Assembly: GCF_900188415.1 (NCBI RefSeq)
Contig: NZ_FZNV01000005.1
Location: 62,001 to 126,000 of the forward strand
Direction of reading: 5' to 3'
Length of the DNA stretch: 64,000 bases
DNA from: Maribacter sedimenticola
GTDB taxonomy: Bacteria > Bacteroidota > Bacteroidia > Flavobacteriales > Flavobacteriaceae
The number at the start of each line of letters is the position of its first letter. Positions within the stretch are counted from its first letter, which is position 1. The position numbers and the translations under genes were made by a program. This document shows, piece by piece, positions 46,653-54,807 of the stretch. A model generated the notes under the pieces. That model worked only from the letters and a program-made list of their open reading frames with translations. It was not told the origin of the DNA and did no database searches.

Positions 46653-48560
46653 ATGAGTAATTATCACATTAAGCATTTAGAGGAATATTTTCAGGTTTAT
46701 AGAAAATCCATTCGAAACCCTGAAGCCTTTTGGGAGGAAATTGCAGAAGAGCATTTTGTTTGGCGCAAGCGCTGGGACAATGTGTTGAGCTGGGATTTTA
46801 AAAAACCGGAGATTAAATGGTTTGAAGGGGCAAAACTGAACATAACGGAAAATTGTTTGGACCGCCACCTACCCACAAGGGGAGATAAAACGGCCATAAT
46901 TTTTGAACCTAACGACCCCAAGGAAGAAGCAACCCATATTACCTATAGACAATTACATGAACGGGTATGCCGCATGGCTAATGTACTTTTAGACCACGGT
47001 GTTAAAAAAGGAGATAGGGTTTGCATCTATTTACCCATGATTCCCGAACTGGCCGTAGCCTTATTGGCATGTGCTAGAATTGGCGCTATCCACTCTGTAG
47101 TATTTGCAGGTTTTTCCGCAAATGCGCTATCTACCAGAATTAATGACAGTGACTGTAAGATGGTACTCACCTCAGATGGATCCTTTAGGGGTTCCAAGTC
47201 TATTGACCTAAAAGGTATAGTTGACAAGGCCTTGGAAGACTGCCCAGGTGTAGAACATGTATTGGTAGCAAAACGTACAGGCACGGATATACATATGGAA
47301 AAAGGAAGGGATAAATGGTTACAGCCCTTGTTAGATGAAGCATATGCGGATTGCGTAGCGGAAATCATGGATGCAGAAGACCCACTGTTTATCTTATACA
47401 CTTCTGGTTCAACCGGCACTCCAAAAGGTATGGTACATACTACCGCAGGATATATGGTCTATACGGCCTATACTTTTAAAAATGTTTTTCAATATCGAGA
47501 ACATGATGTGTACTGGTGTACTGCGGATATTGGATGGATAACCGGACATTCTTATATAGTGTACGGACCATTGGCCAATGGTGCAACCACCTTAATGTTT
47601 GAAGGGGTTCCCTCCTACCCGGATTATGGTCGTTTTTGGGAAGTTGTAGAAAAGCATAAAGTCAATCAGTTCTATACAGCACCTACCGCTATTAGAGCAT
47701 TGGCCAAAGAAAATCTGGATTATGTAGAAAAACATGACCTTTCTAGCCTAAAGGTTTTAGGATCTGTAGGCGAACCCATCAATGAAGAGGCATGGCATTG
47801 GTACAATAATAATGTGGGGAAGAAAAACAGTCCTATTGTTGATACCTGGTGGCAAACAGAAACCGGTGGTATTATGATTACCCCAATACCGTATGTTACA
47901 CCAACGGCCCCAACGTATGCAACGCTGCCATTTATTGGTATTCAACCAGCTTTAATGGATGAAAATGCAAAAGAAATCAAAGGGAACCAAGTAGATGGCC
48001 GACTTTGTATTAAATTTCCATGGCCTTCAATTGCCCGTACTATTTGGGGCAATCATGACCGTTATAGAGACACCTATTTTAGCGCTTATGAAGACATGTA
48101 TTTTACGGGTGATGGAGCCCTAAGGGATGCTGTAGGATATTATAGAATTACTGGTAGAGTCGATGATGTTATCATTGTATCCGGTCATAACCTTGGAACA
48201 GCACCAATAGAGGATTCCATTAACGAGCACCCTGCCGTAGCAGAGTCCGCAATTGTAGGTTTTCCACATGATGTCAAGGGTAACGCCCTATATGGTTATG
48301 TTATTCTAAAAGAGACGGGAGAAAGTAGGGATAGGGACAACCTTAGAAAAGAAATCAATCAACAGATTACAGAACAGATAGGGCCAATTGCAAAATTGGA
48401 TAAAATCCAGTTTGTTTCTGGCTTGCCAAAAACGCGTAGTGGTAAAATTATGCGCCGCATTTTACGCAAGATTGCAAGTAACGACACCAGCAACCTTGGA
48501 GACACAAGTACACTTCTAAATCCAGAAGTTGTTCAAGAAATTATGGATAATGCCCTATAA
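46653..48560 (+). CDS. acs: Acetate--CoA ligase (acetyl-CoA synthetase) Acs
   Basis: A 635-residue AMP-forming ligase converting acetate, ATP and CoA to acetyl-CoA. Seen in order: the N-terminal ACAS region (LEEYFQVYRKSIRNPEAFW), the P-loop-like YTSGSTGTPKGMVHT (about 250), WWQTETGGIMITP (about 400), ITGRVDDVIIVSGHNLGTAPIE (about 505) and the C-terminal LPKTRSGKIMRRILRKIA. The lysine of the last motif is the catalytic residue that is acetylated for regulation in other bacteria. The canonical IE/H of GHRLGTAEIE is NLGTAPIE here. It is downstream of the symporter by 68 bases and ends at a strong terminator. Confidence 0.95.
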   Translation: MSNYHIKHLEEYFQVYRKSIRNPEAFWEEIAEEHFVWRKRWDNVLSWDFKKPEIKWFEGAKLNITENCLDRHLPTRGDKTAIIFEPNDPKEEATHITYRQLHERVCRMANVLLDHGVKKGDRVCIYLPMIPELAVALLACARIGAIHSVVFAGFSANALSTRINDSDCKMVLTSDGSFRGSKSIDLKGIVDKALEDCPGVEHVLVAKRTGTDIHMEKGRDKWLQPLLDEAYADCVAEIMDAEDPLFILYTSGSTGTPKGMVHTTAGYMVYTAYTFKNVFQYREHDVYWCTADIGWITGHSYIVYGPLANGATTLMFEGVPSYPDYGRFWEVVEKHKVNQFYTAPTAIRALAKENLDYVEKHDLSSLKVLGSVGEPINEEAWHWYNNNVGKKNSPIVDTWWQTETGGIMITPIPYVTPTAPTYATLPFIGIQPALMDENAKEIKGNQVDGRLCIKFPWPSIARTIWGNHDRYRDTYFSAYEDMYFTGDGALRDAVGYYRITGRVDDVIIVSGHNLGTAPIEDSINEHPAVAESAIVGFPHDVKGNALYGYVILKETGESRDRDNLRKEINQQITEQIGPIAKLDKIQFVSGLPKTRSGKIMRRILRKIASNDTSNLGDTSTLLNPEVVQEIMDNAL

Positions 48561-48589
48561 TTTCAAATCATAGAAAAAGTTTTAAGTGT

Positions 48590-48632
48590 AAATTTCGCCA
48601 GACATATTTAAAAAATGGGTCTGGCGAAATTT
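48590..48632 (+). terminator. Terminator after acs
   Basis: 14-base perfect arms AAATTTCGCCAGAC (48590-48603) and GTCTGGCGAAATTT (48619-48632) with a 15-base A-rich loop, followed by ATTTTATA. Its right arm overlaps the stop codon of the decayed TPR gene on the other strand. Confidence 0.75.
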
Positions 48633-48935
48633 ATTTTATACGGGAAATAGATATATCAATATCAGCATTCTCCCAGCTTTGAATTAATTGCCCTCAATTT
48701 CTTTTACCCTTTATACATAATTTAGATTTTGATAAGCCAGTTTTAATCCGTGTAAAGCCCTTCCGTTTTTATAAAGTCTAACTAAGTCTTCATTGTACAT
48801 TCTTATTACATCTTGGTATATGCCAGCTTCTATATAAATAGCTCCTAGGTGATGCCTTACCCAAAAAAATCAATCTGGTGGTTCGGTATAATTCAGAGCA
48901 TTTTCAAGTTGATATCGGGCTCCATGCCCGCGTTA
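48631..48935 (-). pseudogene. Decayed C-terminal part of a TPR-repeat protein
   Basis: Read on the minus strand from about 48925, the frame gives ALNYTEPPD, then TGA, then FFWVRHHLGAIYIEAG and MYNEDLVRLYKNGRALHGL, LAYQNLNYV, then TAA. A frame change near 48690 leads to QLIQSWENADIDISISRIK and a stop. This matches the C-terminus of large TPR proteins, in which EPPxWxxPVRxxLGA precedes a YxEDLxxxxxNGxALxGL segment. The TGA falls where a Trp (TGG) is expected. Two nonsense codons plus one frameshift mean it is not functional. Nothing upstream of ~48935 could be assigned with confidence, so most of the gene has been deleted. Confidence 0.7.
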
Positions 48936-49203
48936 TAATTTGGACCTAGCACATGAACGGTCTATGCAAAATATTCTCTACCCTACCCATATTCTTACAA
49001 GCAATGATAATAAGAAACAGTTCTAAAAAATAAACGGTTGTGTTTTTTACAATTCTCAACATTAAGCTTTTTAAACAATGAAGTTGAAAATATATGTTCA
49101 TCAATACCAACAACTTAACGTGCGAACAGTGTAGAATAACGTATAAATTACAATTCGTTAAATCTCCGGACAGCCAGATGCTACTAGAAAATATTAGTTG
49201 TAA
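48936..49203. other. Non-coding remainder between the decayed TPR gene and the MFS gene
   Basis: 268 bases with short, interrupted frames only. Part may be further degraded sequence of the lost TPR gene, but no family could be recognised on either strand. Confidence 0.4.
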
Positions 49204-50430
49204 TTATTTGGAAAACGCATGGTTGTTGGCAAATAATGGCCTTGTCTTAAAGGTCATGAACAACACTACGGAAAGTAGTCCGCAAATACCTAAGCCTGCA
49301 AACAAGGCCCAAACGGAATCTTTTATAAAACTACCTACAAAGATAGAAATAGGAATGGACAAAATAGTGGATACAAAACCGGTTATTGCCGCTCCTATAC
49401 CTGCTATATGGCCTATTGGTTCCATGGCAATGGAGCGCATATTGCCCCAAATAAAACCAAGACACAAAAACAAGAGCGATAGAAAAACCAAAAGTATGGT
49501 AATATTAGGGTCATGGGAATTAACGAACAAAATGCTATAGGTCAACGCTATTGTCGTAAATGCTACCAAAGCCATAAACGAAAGGTTGCGCATGCCAAAA
49601 CGTAGTACCAAAGTGCCGTTCATTAATGTGGAAAGTCCTACGGACAATGCCAGGCCGGCAAACACGTAAGGAAAAGTATCCGTTAGACCATAAAGGTCTT
49701 CAAATACATGTTGGGCAGAACTTAAATACACCAAAAAAGACCCTGTTATAAGTCCGGAAATAATTGTACAGGAAACAGTTTCCTTATACTTGAATATTTC
49801 CTTGGTCCCTTTGATGAACACTTTAAAGGAAAATGGAACTTTGTAAGCCGGACTCAATGTTTCTTGTTGTCTCTTAAAAAACCAAATGCCTACGATTAGG
49901 GCAAAGAACAATTGCATATAAAAAATGCCCTGCCAACCTGTATACCCCATTACCGCTTTTCCAATGGCCGGTGCCACAACAGGCACCAAAATAAAAAATG
50001 CGGTTACAAAGGACATGATCTTGGCCATATAGTCTCCACGATAAGTATCCCTAATAATGGATATACTTATCGTCCTGGGCGCAGAAAGTCCAACACCCTG
50101 TAAAATTCTGCCTACCAGCATAATTTCAAGGTTTGGTGCCACCAAACAAATGATACTGGCAATAAAAAAGATGATAAATCCAAAATAGACAATTGGTTTT
50201 CTCCCTAAACTATCTGACAAAGGTCCAAAAAACAACTGCCCTACACCCAGTCCAAGAAAAATCATGGTGACCAACAGTTGATTTTGCGTAGGGTCCAAAC
50301 TGTTTATTGCGATACCAATATCTGCCATTGCCGGTAAAATTGCATCTATGGTAAGTGCCACAATGGACATTAACGAAGCCATTAATGCTACAAATTCAAA
50401 ATTTGGTTTTGTATGTTCTTGTTGCATCAT
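49204..50430 (-). CDS. Bcr/CflA-family multidrug efflux MFS transporter
   Basis: A 408-residue inner-membrane exporter with about 12 hydrophobic segments. The helix-1 text MSIVALTIDAILPAMADIG and the helix 2-3 text GQLFFGPLSDSLGRKPIVYFG (MFS motif A) identify the Bcr/CflA (DHA1) drug-proton antiporter group. Homologues export bicyclomycin, chloramphenicol or sulfonamides; the actual substrate is unknown. Two adjacent ATG codons begin the gene. An exact -7 box ends 1 base upstream of the first, so the transcript may be leaderless. It is divergent from udk. Confidence 0.9.
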   Translation of the reverse strand: MMQQEHTKPNFEFVALMASLMSIVALTIDAILPAMADIGIAINSLDPTQNQLLVTMIFLGLGVGQLFFGPLSDSLGRKPIVYFGFIIFFIASIICLVAPNLEIMLVGRILQGVGLSAPRTISISIIRDTYRGDYMAKIMSFVTAFFILVPVVAPAIGKAVMGYTGWQGIFYMQLFFALIVGIWFFKRQQETLSPAYKVPFSFKVFIKGTKEIFKYKETVSCTIISGLITGSFLVYLSSAQHVFEDLYGLTDTFPYVFAGLALSVGLSTLMNGTLVLRFGMRNLSFMALVAFTTIALTYSILFVNSHDPNITILLVFLSLLFLCLGFIWGNMRSIAMEPIGHIAGIGAAITGFVSTILSIPISIFVGSFIKDSVWALFAGLGICGLLSVVLFMTFKTRPLFANNHAFSK

Positions 50431-50431
50431 G

Positions 50432-50439
50432 CAAAAATA
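50432..50439 (-). promoter_or_regulatory. -7 box next to the MFS start codon
   Basis: On the minus strand it reads TATTTTTG, an exact TAnnTTTG match. With the usual spacing, transcription would start at or within the first codons, either a leaderless transcript or a chance match. Confidence 0.3.
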
Positions 50440-50511
50440 AGGCTTACCATCTCAAGGGGTGTTAATAAAAGTTGAATTTTAAGTTTTATGCATTTTTGAT
50501 ATTCAAATATG

Positions 50512-50519
50512 TATTTTTG
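50512..50519 (+). promoter_or_regulatory. -7 box of udk
   Basis: TATTTTTG, exact TAnnTTTG. It overlaps the in-frame ATG at 50509, so translation must begin at the ATG at 50536, leaving a leader of about 10 bases. Confidence 0.4.
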
Positions 50520-50535
50520 CATCAAAGCAATTGGT

Positions 50536-51150
50536 ATGTTGATTATTGGGATAGCCGGAGGGACCGGGTGTGGAAAAACAACGGTAGTAAATCAAATTAT
50601 AAATGAATTACCTAATGAGGAAGTGGGTGTAATTTCCCAAGATTCCTATTACAATGATCTCTCACATCTATCACTTGAAGAAAGAAGAAAAACCAACTTT
50701 GACCACCCAAATTCTATTGACTTTGCACTTTTGGAAGAGCATTTAAATGCATTGCGAAACGGCAAATCCATTGAACAGCCCGTGTATTCATTTTTAGAGT
50801 GCAATAGAACGGCCAAAACAATCCTTACCCACCCTACCAAGGTAATTATCGTAGAAGGTATTTTGATCATGACGAATCCTGCCATCAGAAAGATGTTCGA
50901 CATTAAGATTTTTGTACATGCAGATACGGATGAGCGACTAATTCGCAGATTAAAAAGAGATGTAAACGAACGAGGTTGGAATTTAGATGAGACCCTAGAG
51001 AAGTATCAGGCCATAATAAAACCTATGCACGAGCAATTTATTGAGCCAACCAAGGAATATGCGGATATTATAATACCAAATAATAAATACAATACGGTTG
51101 CCGTTGAAATCGTAAAGAGTATAATCAACGAAAAATTAATGCAGTCCTAA
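50536..51150 (+). CDS. udk: Uridine kinase
   Basis: A 204-residue cytoplasmic pyrimidine-salvage kinase that phosphorylates uridine and cytidine. Walker A is GIAGGTGCGKTT (residues 4-15). Further family text is ISQDSYYNDL, FDHPNSIDFALLEEHL (substrate site), YSFLECNR, VIIVEGILIMTNPAIR and RRLKRDVNERGW. The ATG at 50536 begins the conserved MLIIGIAGGTG. The in-frame ATG at 50509 lies upstream of the predicted transcription start. The stop shares one base with the next start (TAATG), so the two genes are coupled. Confidence 0.93.
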   Translation: MLIIGIAGGTGCGKTTVVNQIINELPNEEVGVISQDSYYNDLSHLSLEERRKTNFDHPNSIDFALLEEHLNALRNGKSIEQPVYSFLECNRTAKTILTHPTKVIIVEGILIMTNPAIRKMFDIKIFVHADTDERLIRRLKRDVNERGWNLDETLEKYQAIIKPMHEQFIEPTKEYADIIIPNNKYNTVAVEIVKSIINEKLMQS

Positions 51151-51482
51151 TGTCGTTCAAAGATCTAAAACAAAAGAAGTGGTTTAAGGTAGTGACCAAT
51201 ATGTATGTATTGGTACTTTCCGCTTTTGTTATTTGGATGCTTTTTTTTGACACCAACTCCTTAATGATTCATTTAGAGTTGAGGAAAGAAATCAAGAAAT
51301 TGGAAAAAACCCAGGATTTTTTGAAAAAGGAAATTGCAAAGGATAAAAAGATTATAGAAAAACTCTCAAGTGAAGGGGAATTGGAAAAATTTGCCAGAGA
51401 AGAGTACTACCTTAAAAAAAAGAATGAGGAAATCTATCTAATTGAATATGAGGATAGCCTAAAACTAAAGGAAAAGGAGTAG
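51150..51482 (+). CDS. Septum formation initiator (FtsB/DivIC-like) protein
   Basis: A 110-residue bitopic membrane protein with one transmembrane helix (about 15-35) followed by a coiled coil rich in Lys, Glu and Leu (about 40-85), the plan of FtsB/DivIC. These bind FtsL and FtsQ and help recruit the septal cell-wall synthase. The sequence LEKFAREEYYLKKKNEEIYLIEYED matches the conserved FAREEYxxKKxxEDIYxIE region of the family; quoted pieces are LEKFAREEYYLKKK and EEIYLIEYE. It overlaps udk by one base, a pairing common in flavobacteria. Confidence 0.9.
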   Translation: MSFKDLKQKKWFKVVTNMYVLVLSAFVIWMLFFDTNSLMIHLELRKEIKKLEKTQDFLKKEIAKDKKIIEKLSSEGELEKFAREEYYLKKKNEEIYLIEYEDSLKLKEKE

Positions 51483-51669
51483 ACAATTGCATGCTTAATA
51501 AGTTGTTGAAAGAAATTTAAAGGCCGTATACTACAAAACATAAGCCTTTCATTTTAAATAAATTAACGCTTTTTTAATGAATTCAATTTCATTATTCACT
51601 TAGTGTTAACAAAATCCTTTCATAAGCCCCGTAAATAATTGTATTTTTACGGCCTAACTTACTTTAAAT

Positions 51670-52443
51670 ATGGGCAAGATTATTGCTATAGCCAATCAGA
51701 AAGGTGGGGTAGGTAAAACTACCACTACAGTGAACTTAGCCGCCTCGCTAGGTGTATTGGAAAAAAAAGTGTTGTTGATCGATGCTGACCCACAAGCCAA
51801 TGCCACATCTGGCCTTGGAATAGATGTAGATGGAGTGGAATTGGGCTCTTACCAATTATTGGAACATACTAAGAGTGCAAAGGAGACGATTATACCAACC
51901 ACTTCCCCAAATGTAGACCTTATCCCGGCACATATAGATTTGGTGGCCATTGAAATAGAACTAGTGGATAAGGATGAGCGGGAATATATGATGAAAAAGG
52001 CCATTTTGGACCTTAAGAACGATTATGACTTTATCCTTATAGACTGTGCCCCTTCCTTGGGTCTTTTGACCTTGAATGCACTTACTGCAGCAGATTCGGT
52101 AATAATTCCTATACAATGTGAATATTTTGCCCTTGAAGGATTGGGAAAACTTTTGAATACCATAAAAAGCGTTCAACGATTGCATAATGCGGAATTGGAT
52201 ATTGAAGGAATGTTATTGACCATGTATGATTCTAGGTTACGATTGTCCAACCAAGTGGTAGATGAAGTAAGAAAACATTTTGGCGATATGGTATTCGATA
52301 CGGTTATACAGCGTAATGTACGATTGAGCGAAGCACCAAGTTATGGGGAAAGTATTATTAAATATGATGCTTCTAGTAAGGGAGCGACCAACTATCTGAA
52401 TTTGGCAGATGAGATAGTCAAAAAAAATAAGCAGACGGTTTAA
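51670..52443 (+). CDS. parA: Chromosome-partitioning ATPase ParA (Soj)
   Basis: A 257-residue ParA/MinD ATPase. The deviant Walker A motif KGGVGKTTTTVNLAASL (residues 11-27), the switch I region LLIDADPQANATSGLG and the Walker B-like FILIDCAPSLGLLTLNAL are intact. It works with ParB to segregate newly replicated origins. The gene is 1 base before parB and heads a run of six or seven co-directional genes. A near-match to the -7 box (TATTTTTA, 51642-51649) lies upstream. Confidence 0.95.
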   Translation: MGKIIAIANQKGGVGKTTTTVNLAASLGVLEKKVLLIDADPQANATSGLGIDVDGVELGSYQLLEHTKSAKETIIPTTSPNVDLIPAHIDLVAIEIELVDKDEREYMMKKAILDLKNDYDFILIDCAPSLGLLTLNALTAADSVIIPIQCEYFALEGLGKLLNTIKSVQRLHNAELDIEGMLLTMYDSRLRLSNQVVDEVRKHFGDMVFDTVIQRNVRLSEAPSYGESIIKYDASSKGATNYLNLADEIVKKNKQTV

Positions 52444-52444
52444 T

Positions 52445-53359
52445 ATGGCAAAAGCGACAAAAAAACAAGCTTTAGGTAGAGGACTTTCGGCTCTATTAAA
52501 AGATCCGGAAAATGATATTAATACGGCAACCGATAAAAATGCAGATAAGGTAGTAGGCAATATTATTGAGCTGGATTTGGAGCATATAGAGGTAAATCCT
52601 TTTCAACCACGCTCCAACTTCAATGACGAATCCATTAAGGAATTGGCTACTTCTATAAAAGAATTGGGTGTTATTCAACCCATAACGGTTCGCAAACTAG
52701 GTTTTAACGAATACCAGTTGGTTTCTGGCGAAAGAAGGTTTCGTGCATCCAAACTGTTGGGACTGGAAACCATACCCGCTTACATTCGTATTGCAAATGA
52801 CCAGGAGTCTTTGGAAATGGCATTGGTCGAAAATATTCAGCGCCAGGATTTAGACCCTATTGAAATAGCACTCTCATATCAGAGATTGATAGATGAGATT
52901 AACCTTACCCAAGAAAAATTAAGTGACCGTGTTGGTAAAAAAAGGTCTACCATAGCAAACTATTTAAGGTTGTTGAAATTGGACCCAATTATCCAGACAG
53001 GTATGCGCGATGGTTTTTTAAGCATGGGGCATGGCAGGGCCTTGGTCAATATTGACAAGAAACAGGATCAGTTGGCACTTTATGAAAAAATCATTACCAA
53101 CAACCTATCTGTTAGGGATACTGAAAGTGCAGTTAAATCCTACCATACGGACGCTTCTGATAAATCTTCAAAAGAAGTAAAGAAAACGGGAAAAAAGGAC
53201 CCCGCAGTTTTTGTACGTAAAGGAATCAAGGAACTTACCGATGCCCTTTCCGTGAAAGTGGACATCAAAGCTTCGGATAAGGCACAGGGAAAAATTACTA
53301 TTCCTTTTAAATCACAAGAAGAATTTGACCGTATCAAAAAATTGATTACTGGTGCGTAG
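52445..53359 (+). CDS. parB: Chromosome-partitioning protein ParB (Spo0J)
   Basis: A 304-residue ParB. The N-terminal CTPase/ParB domain includes NPFQPRSNF, LGVIQPITVRKL, VSGERRFRASKLLG and ALVENIQRQDLDPIE (the GERRxRA and ENxQR boxes). A helix-turn-helix (TQEKLSDRVGKKRSTIANYL) follows, then a C-terminal dimerisation region (KITIPFKSQEEFDRI). It binds parS sites and loads condensin. No parS-like site was recognised in or beside parAB. The 3' end overlaps the DUF5683 gene by 8 bases. Confidence 0.95.
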   Translation: MAKATKKQALGRGLSALLKDPENDINTATDKNADKVVGNIIELDLEHIEVNPFQPRSNFNDESIKELATSIKELGVIQPITVRKLGFNEYQLVSGERRFRASKLLGLETIPAYIRIANDQESLEMALVENIQRQDLDPIEIALSYQRLIDEINLTQEKLSDRVGKKRSTIANYLRLLKLDPIIQTGMRDGFLSMGHGRALVNIDKKQDQLALYEKIITNNLSVRDTESAVKSYHTDASDKSSKEVKKTGKKDPAVFVRKGIKELTDALSVKVDIKASDKAQGKITIPFKSQEEFDRIKKLITGA

Positions 53360-54011
53360 CAAGCTATCCCTTTTAACTTTTCTATTAATAGTATCAGGTT
53401 TTTGCTATGCGCAAGAAGAGGAACCAACCGTACCTACAGTGGTAACGGATAGCGTACCAGAAATACGTGAGAATGAAGTTGTGGTAATCAATGATTCTGT
53501 TGCATTAAAAAAAACAGAACGGGAATTTAAGCCCTTAGCGCCAAGTAAAGCCGCTTTTTATTCCGCATTGGTTCCCGGACTAGGTCAAGTCTACAATAAA
53601 AAATATTGGAAAGTACCTCTAGTCTATGGTGCCATAGGTGGAAGTATATATGCTTACACTTGGAACAATGACAATTATCAAAGCTTTAGAACTGCATTTA
53701 AAAGAAGGTTGGCCGGTTTTACGGACGATGAATATTATGATATCAACAATGATAATTTACCGGGTGATCCACCAGATTTAGATCAAGATGATCTGGAATA
53801 TCAACAGGAACGGTTTCAAAGTGACCGCGACCTGTGGTTGGTAGTTGCCATTGGCATGTATGCGTTGAATATTGTGGATGCCAATGTAGATGCACATTTA
53901 AAACAATTTAATATTGACGATGATTTAAGTATAGATTTTGAACCTTACTTTGACTTAAATCAGGTGACCAACAGCCCAAATTACGGTATGGCCCTAATTA
54001 TAAAATTTTAA
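53352..54011 (+). CDS. DUF5683 domain-containing exported protein
   Basis: A 219-residue protein with a signal peptide (about 1-20, ending CYAQ). The conserved DUF5683 core begins SKAAFYSALVPGLGQVYN and continues KYWKVPLVYGAIGGSIYAY; the first part resembles a membrane hairpin motif. A second hydrophobic segment with DANVDAHLKQFNI follows near residue 180. Function is unknown. The position between parB and dapB is conserved in flavobacteria. The start codon is GTG at 53352, inside the end of parB. Confidence 0.85.
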   Translation: MRSKLSLLTFLLIVSGFCYAQEEEPTVPTVVTDSVPEIRENEVVVINDSVALKKTEREFKPLAPSKAAFYSALVPGLGQVYNKKYWKVPLVYGAIGGSIYAYTWNNDNYQSFRTAFKRRLAGFTDDEYYDINNDNLPGDPPDLDQDDLEYQQERFQSDRDLWLVVAIGMYALNIVDANVDAHLKQFNIDDDLSIDFEPYFDLNQVTNSPNYGMALIIKF

Positions 54012-54013
54012 GA

Positions 54014-54715
54014 ATGAGAATCGCACTTTTTGGATATGGGAAAATGGGCAAGATGATAGAGCAGATAGCTTTATCTCGTGGTCATGAAATTGCGGCAAGA
54101 ATTGATGAAAATACAGGTCAAATTGATTTTGGCGCCATGGATGTGGCAATAGATTTTAGCATGCCCAATGCCGCCTATAACAATATTAGCACCTGTTTGA
54201 ACAATAATATCCCAGTCATATCCGGTACTACAGGATGGTTGGATCGCTATGATGATGCGGTGTCACTTTGCAATAAGAACAATGGTGCATTCATTTATGC
54301 ATCTAACTTTAGTTTAGGGGTGAACATTTTTTTTGAACTGAATAACTATTTGGCAAAAATGATGCAAAACCTCCCCGAGTATAAAGTTTCCATTGAGGAA
54401 ATCCATCACACTCAAAAATTAGATGCCCCAAGTGGTACAGCCATAACTTTGGCAGAAGGTATTATTGAAAATTCTGACTATGGGCAATGGAAGTTAGACG
54501 AGGATACCCAGGGTACAATACCGATAACGGCAAAAAGAATTGGCCAAACACCGGGTACACATACTATAGATTATACTAATAACATAGATAGCATTGAGAT
54601 AAAGCATACTGCCCATAATAGGGAAGGATTTGCGCTTGGTGCAGTAACCGCTGCAGAATGGATTGTTGGCAAAAAAGGTGTATTTTCCATGCGCGATGTG
54701 TTAAACCTTGGTTAA
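54014..54715 (+). CDS. dapB: 4-hydroxy-tetrahydrodipicolinate reductase DapB
   Basis: A 233-residue NAD(P)H-dependent reductase of the lysine/diaminopimelate pathway, supplying meso-DAP for peptidoglycan. The nucleotide-binding loop is FGYGKMGKMIEQIA (residues 5-18), and ISGTTGW, SNFSLGVNIFFEL and EIHHTQKLDAPSGTAITLAE carry the substrate-binding and catalytic His/Lys residues. It is shorter than the ~270-residue E. coli enzyme, as usual in Bacteroidota. It lies 2 bases after the DUF5683 gene. Confidence 0.95.
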   Translation: MRIALFGYGKMGKMIEQIALSRGHEIAARIDENTGQIDFGAMDVAIDFSMPNAAYNNISTCLNNNIPVISGTTGWLDRYDDAVSLCNKNNGAFIYASNFSLGVNIFFELNNYLAKMMQNLPEYKVSIEEIHHTQKLDAPSGTAITLAEGIIENSDYGQWKLDEDTQGTIPITAKRIGQTPGTHTIDYTNNIDSIEIKHTAHNREGFALGAVTAAEWIVGKKGVFSMRDVLNLG

Positions 54716-54807
54716 AAAACGTAACAATAGATAGTTGTAAAGACTGATGGATCATTGATGCCTTACACTGTGGTTAGCAGTGGGTCTTGATTATAAAAAC
54801 AAAACAT

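Noticed and set aside
49094-49540. A 148-codon open frame on the plus strand over the end of the MFS gene
   Set aside because: Most of it is antisense to the well-supported Bcr/CflA gene, its composition is that of a shadow frame, and no family was recognised.
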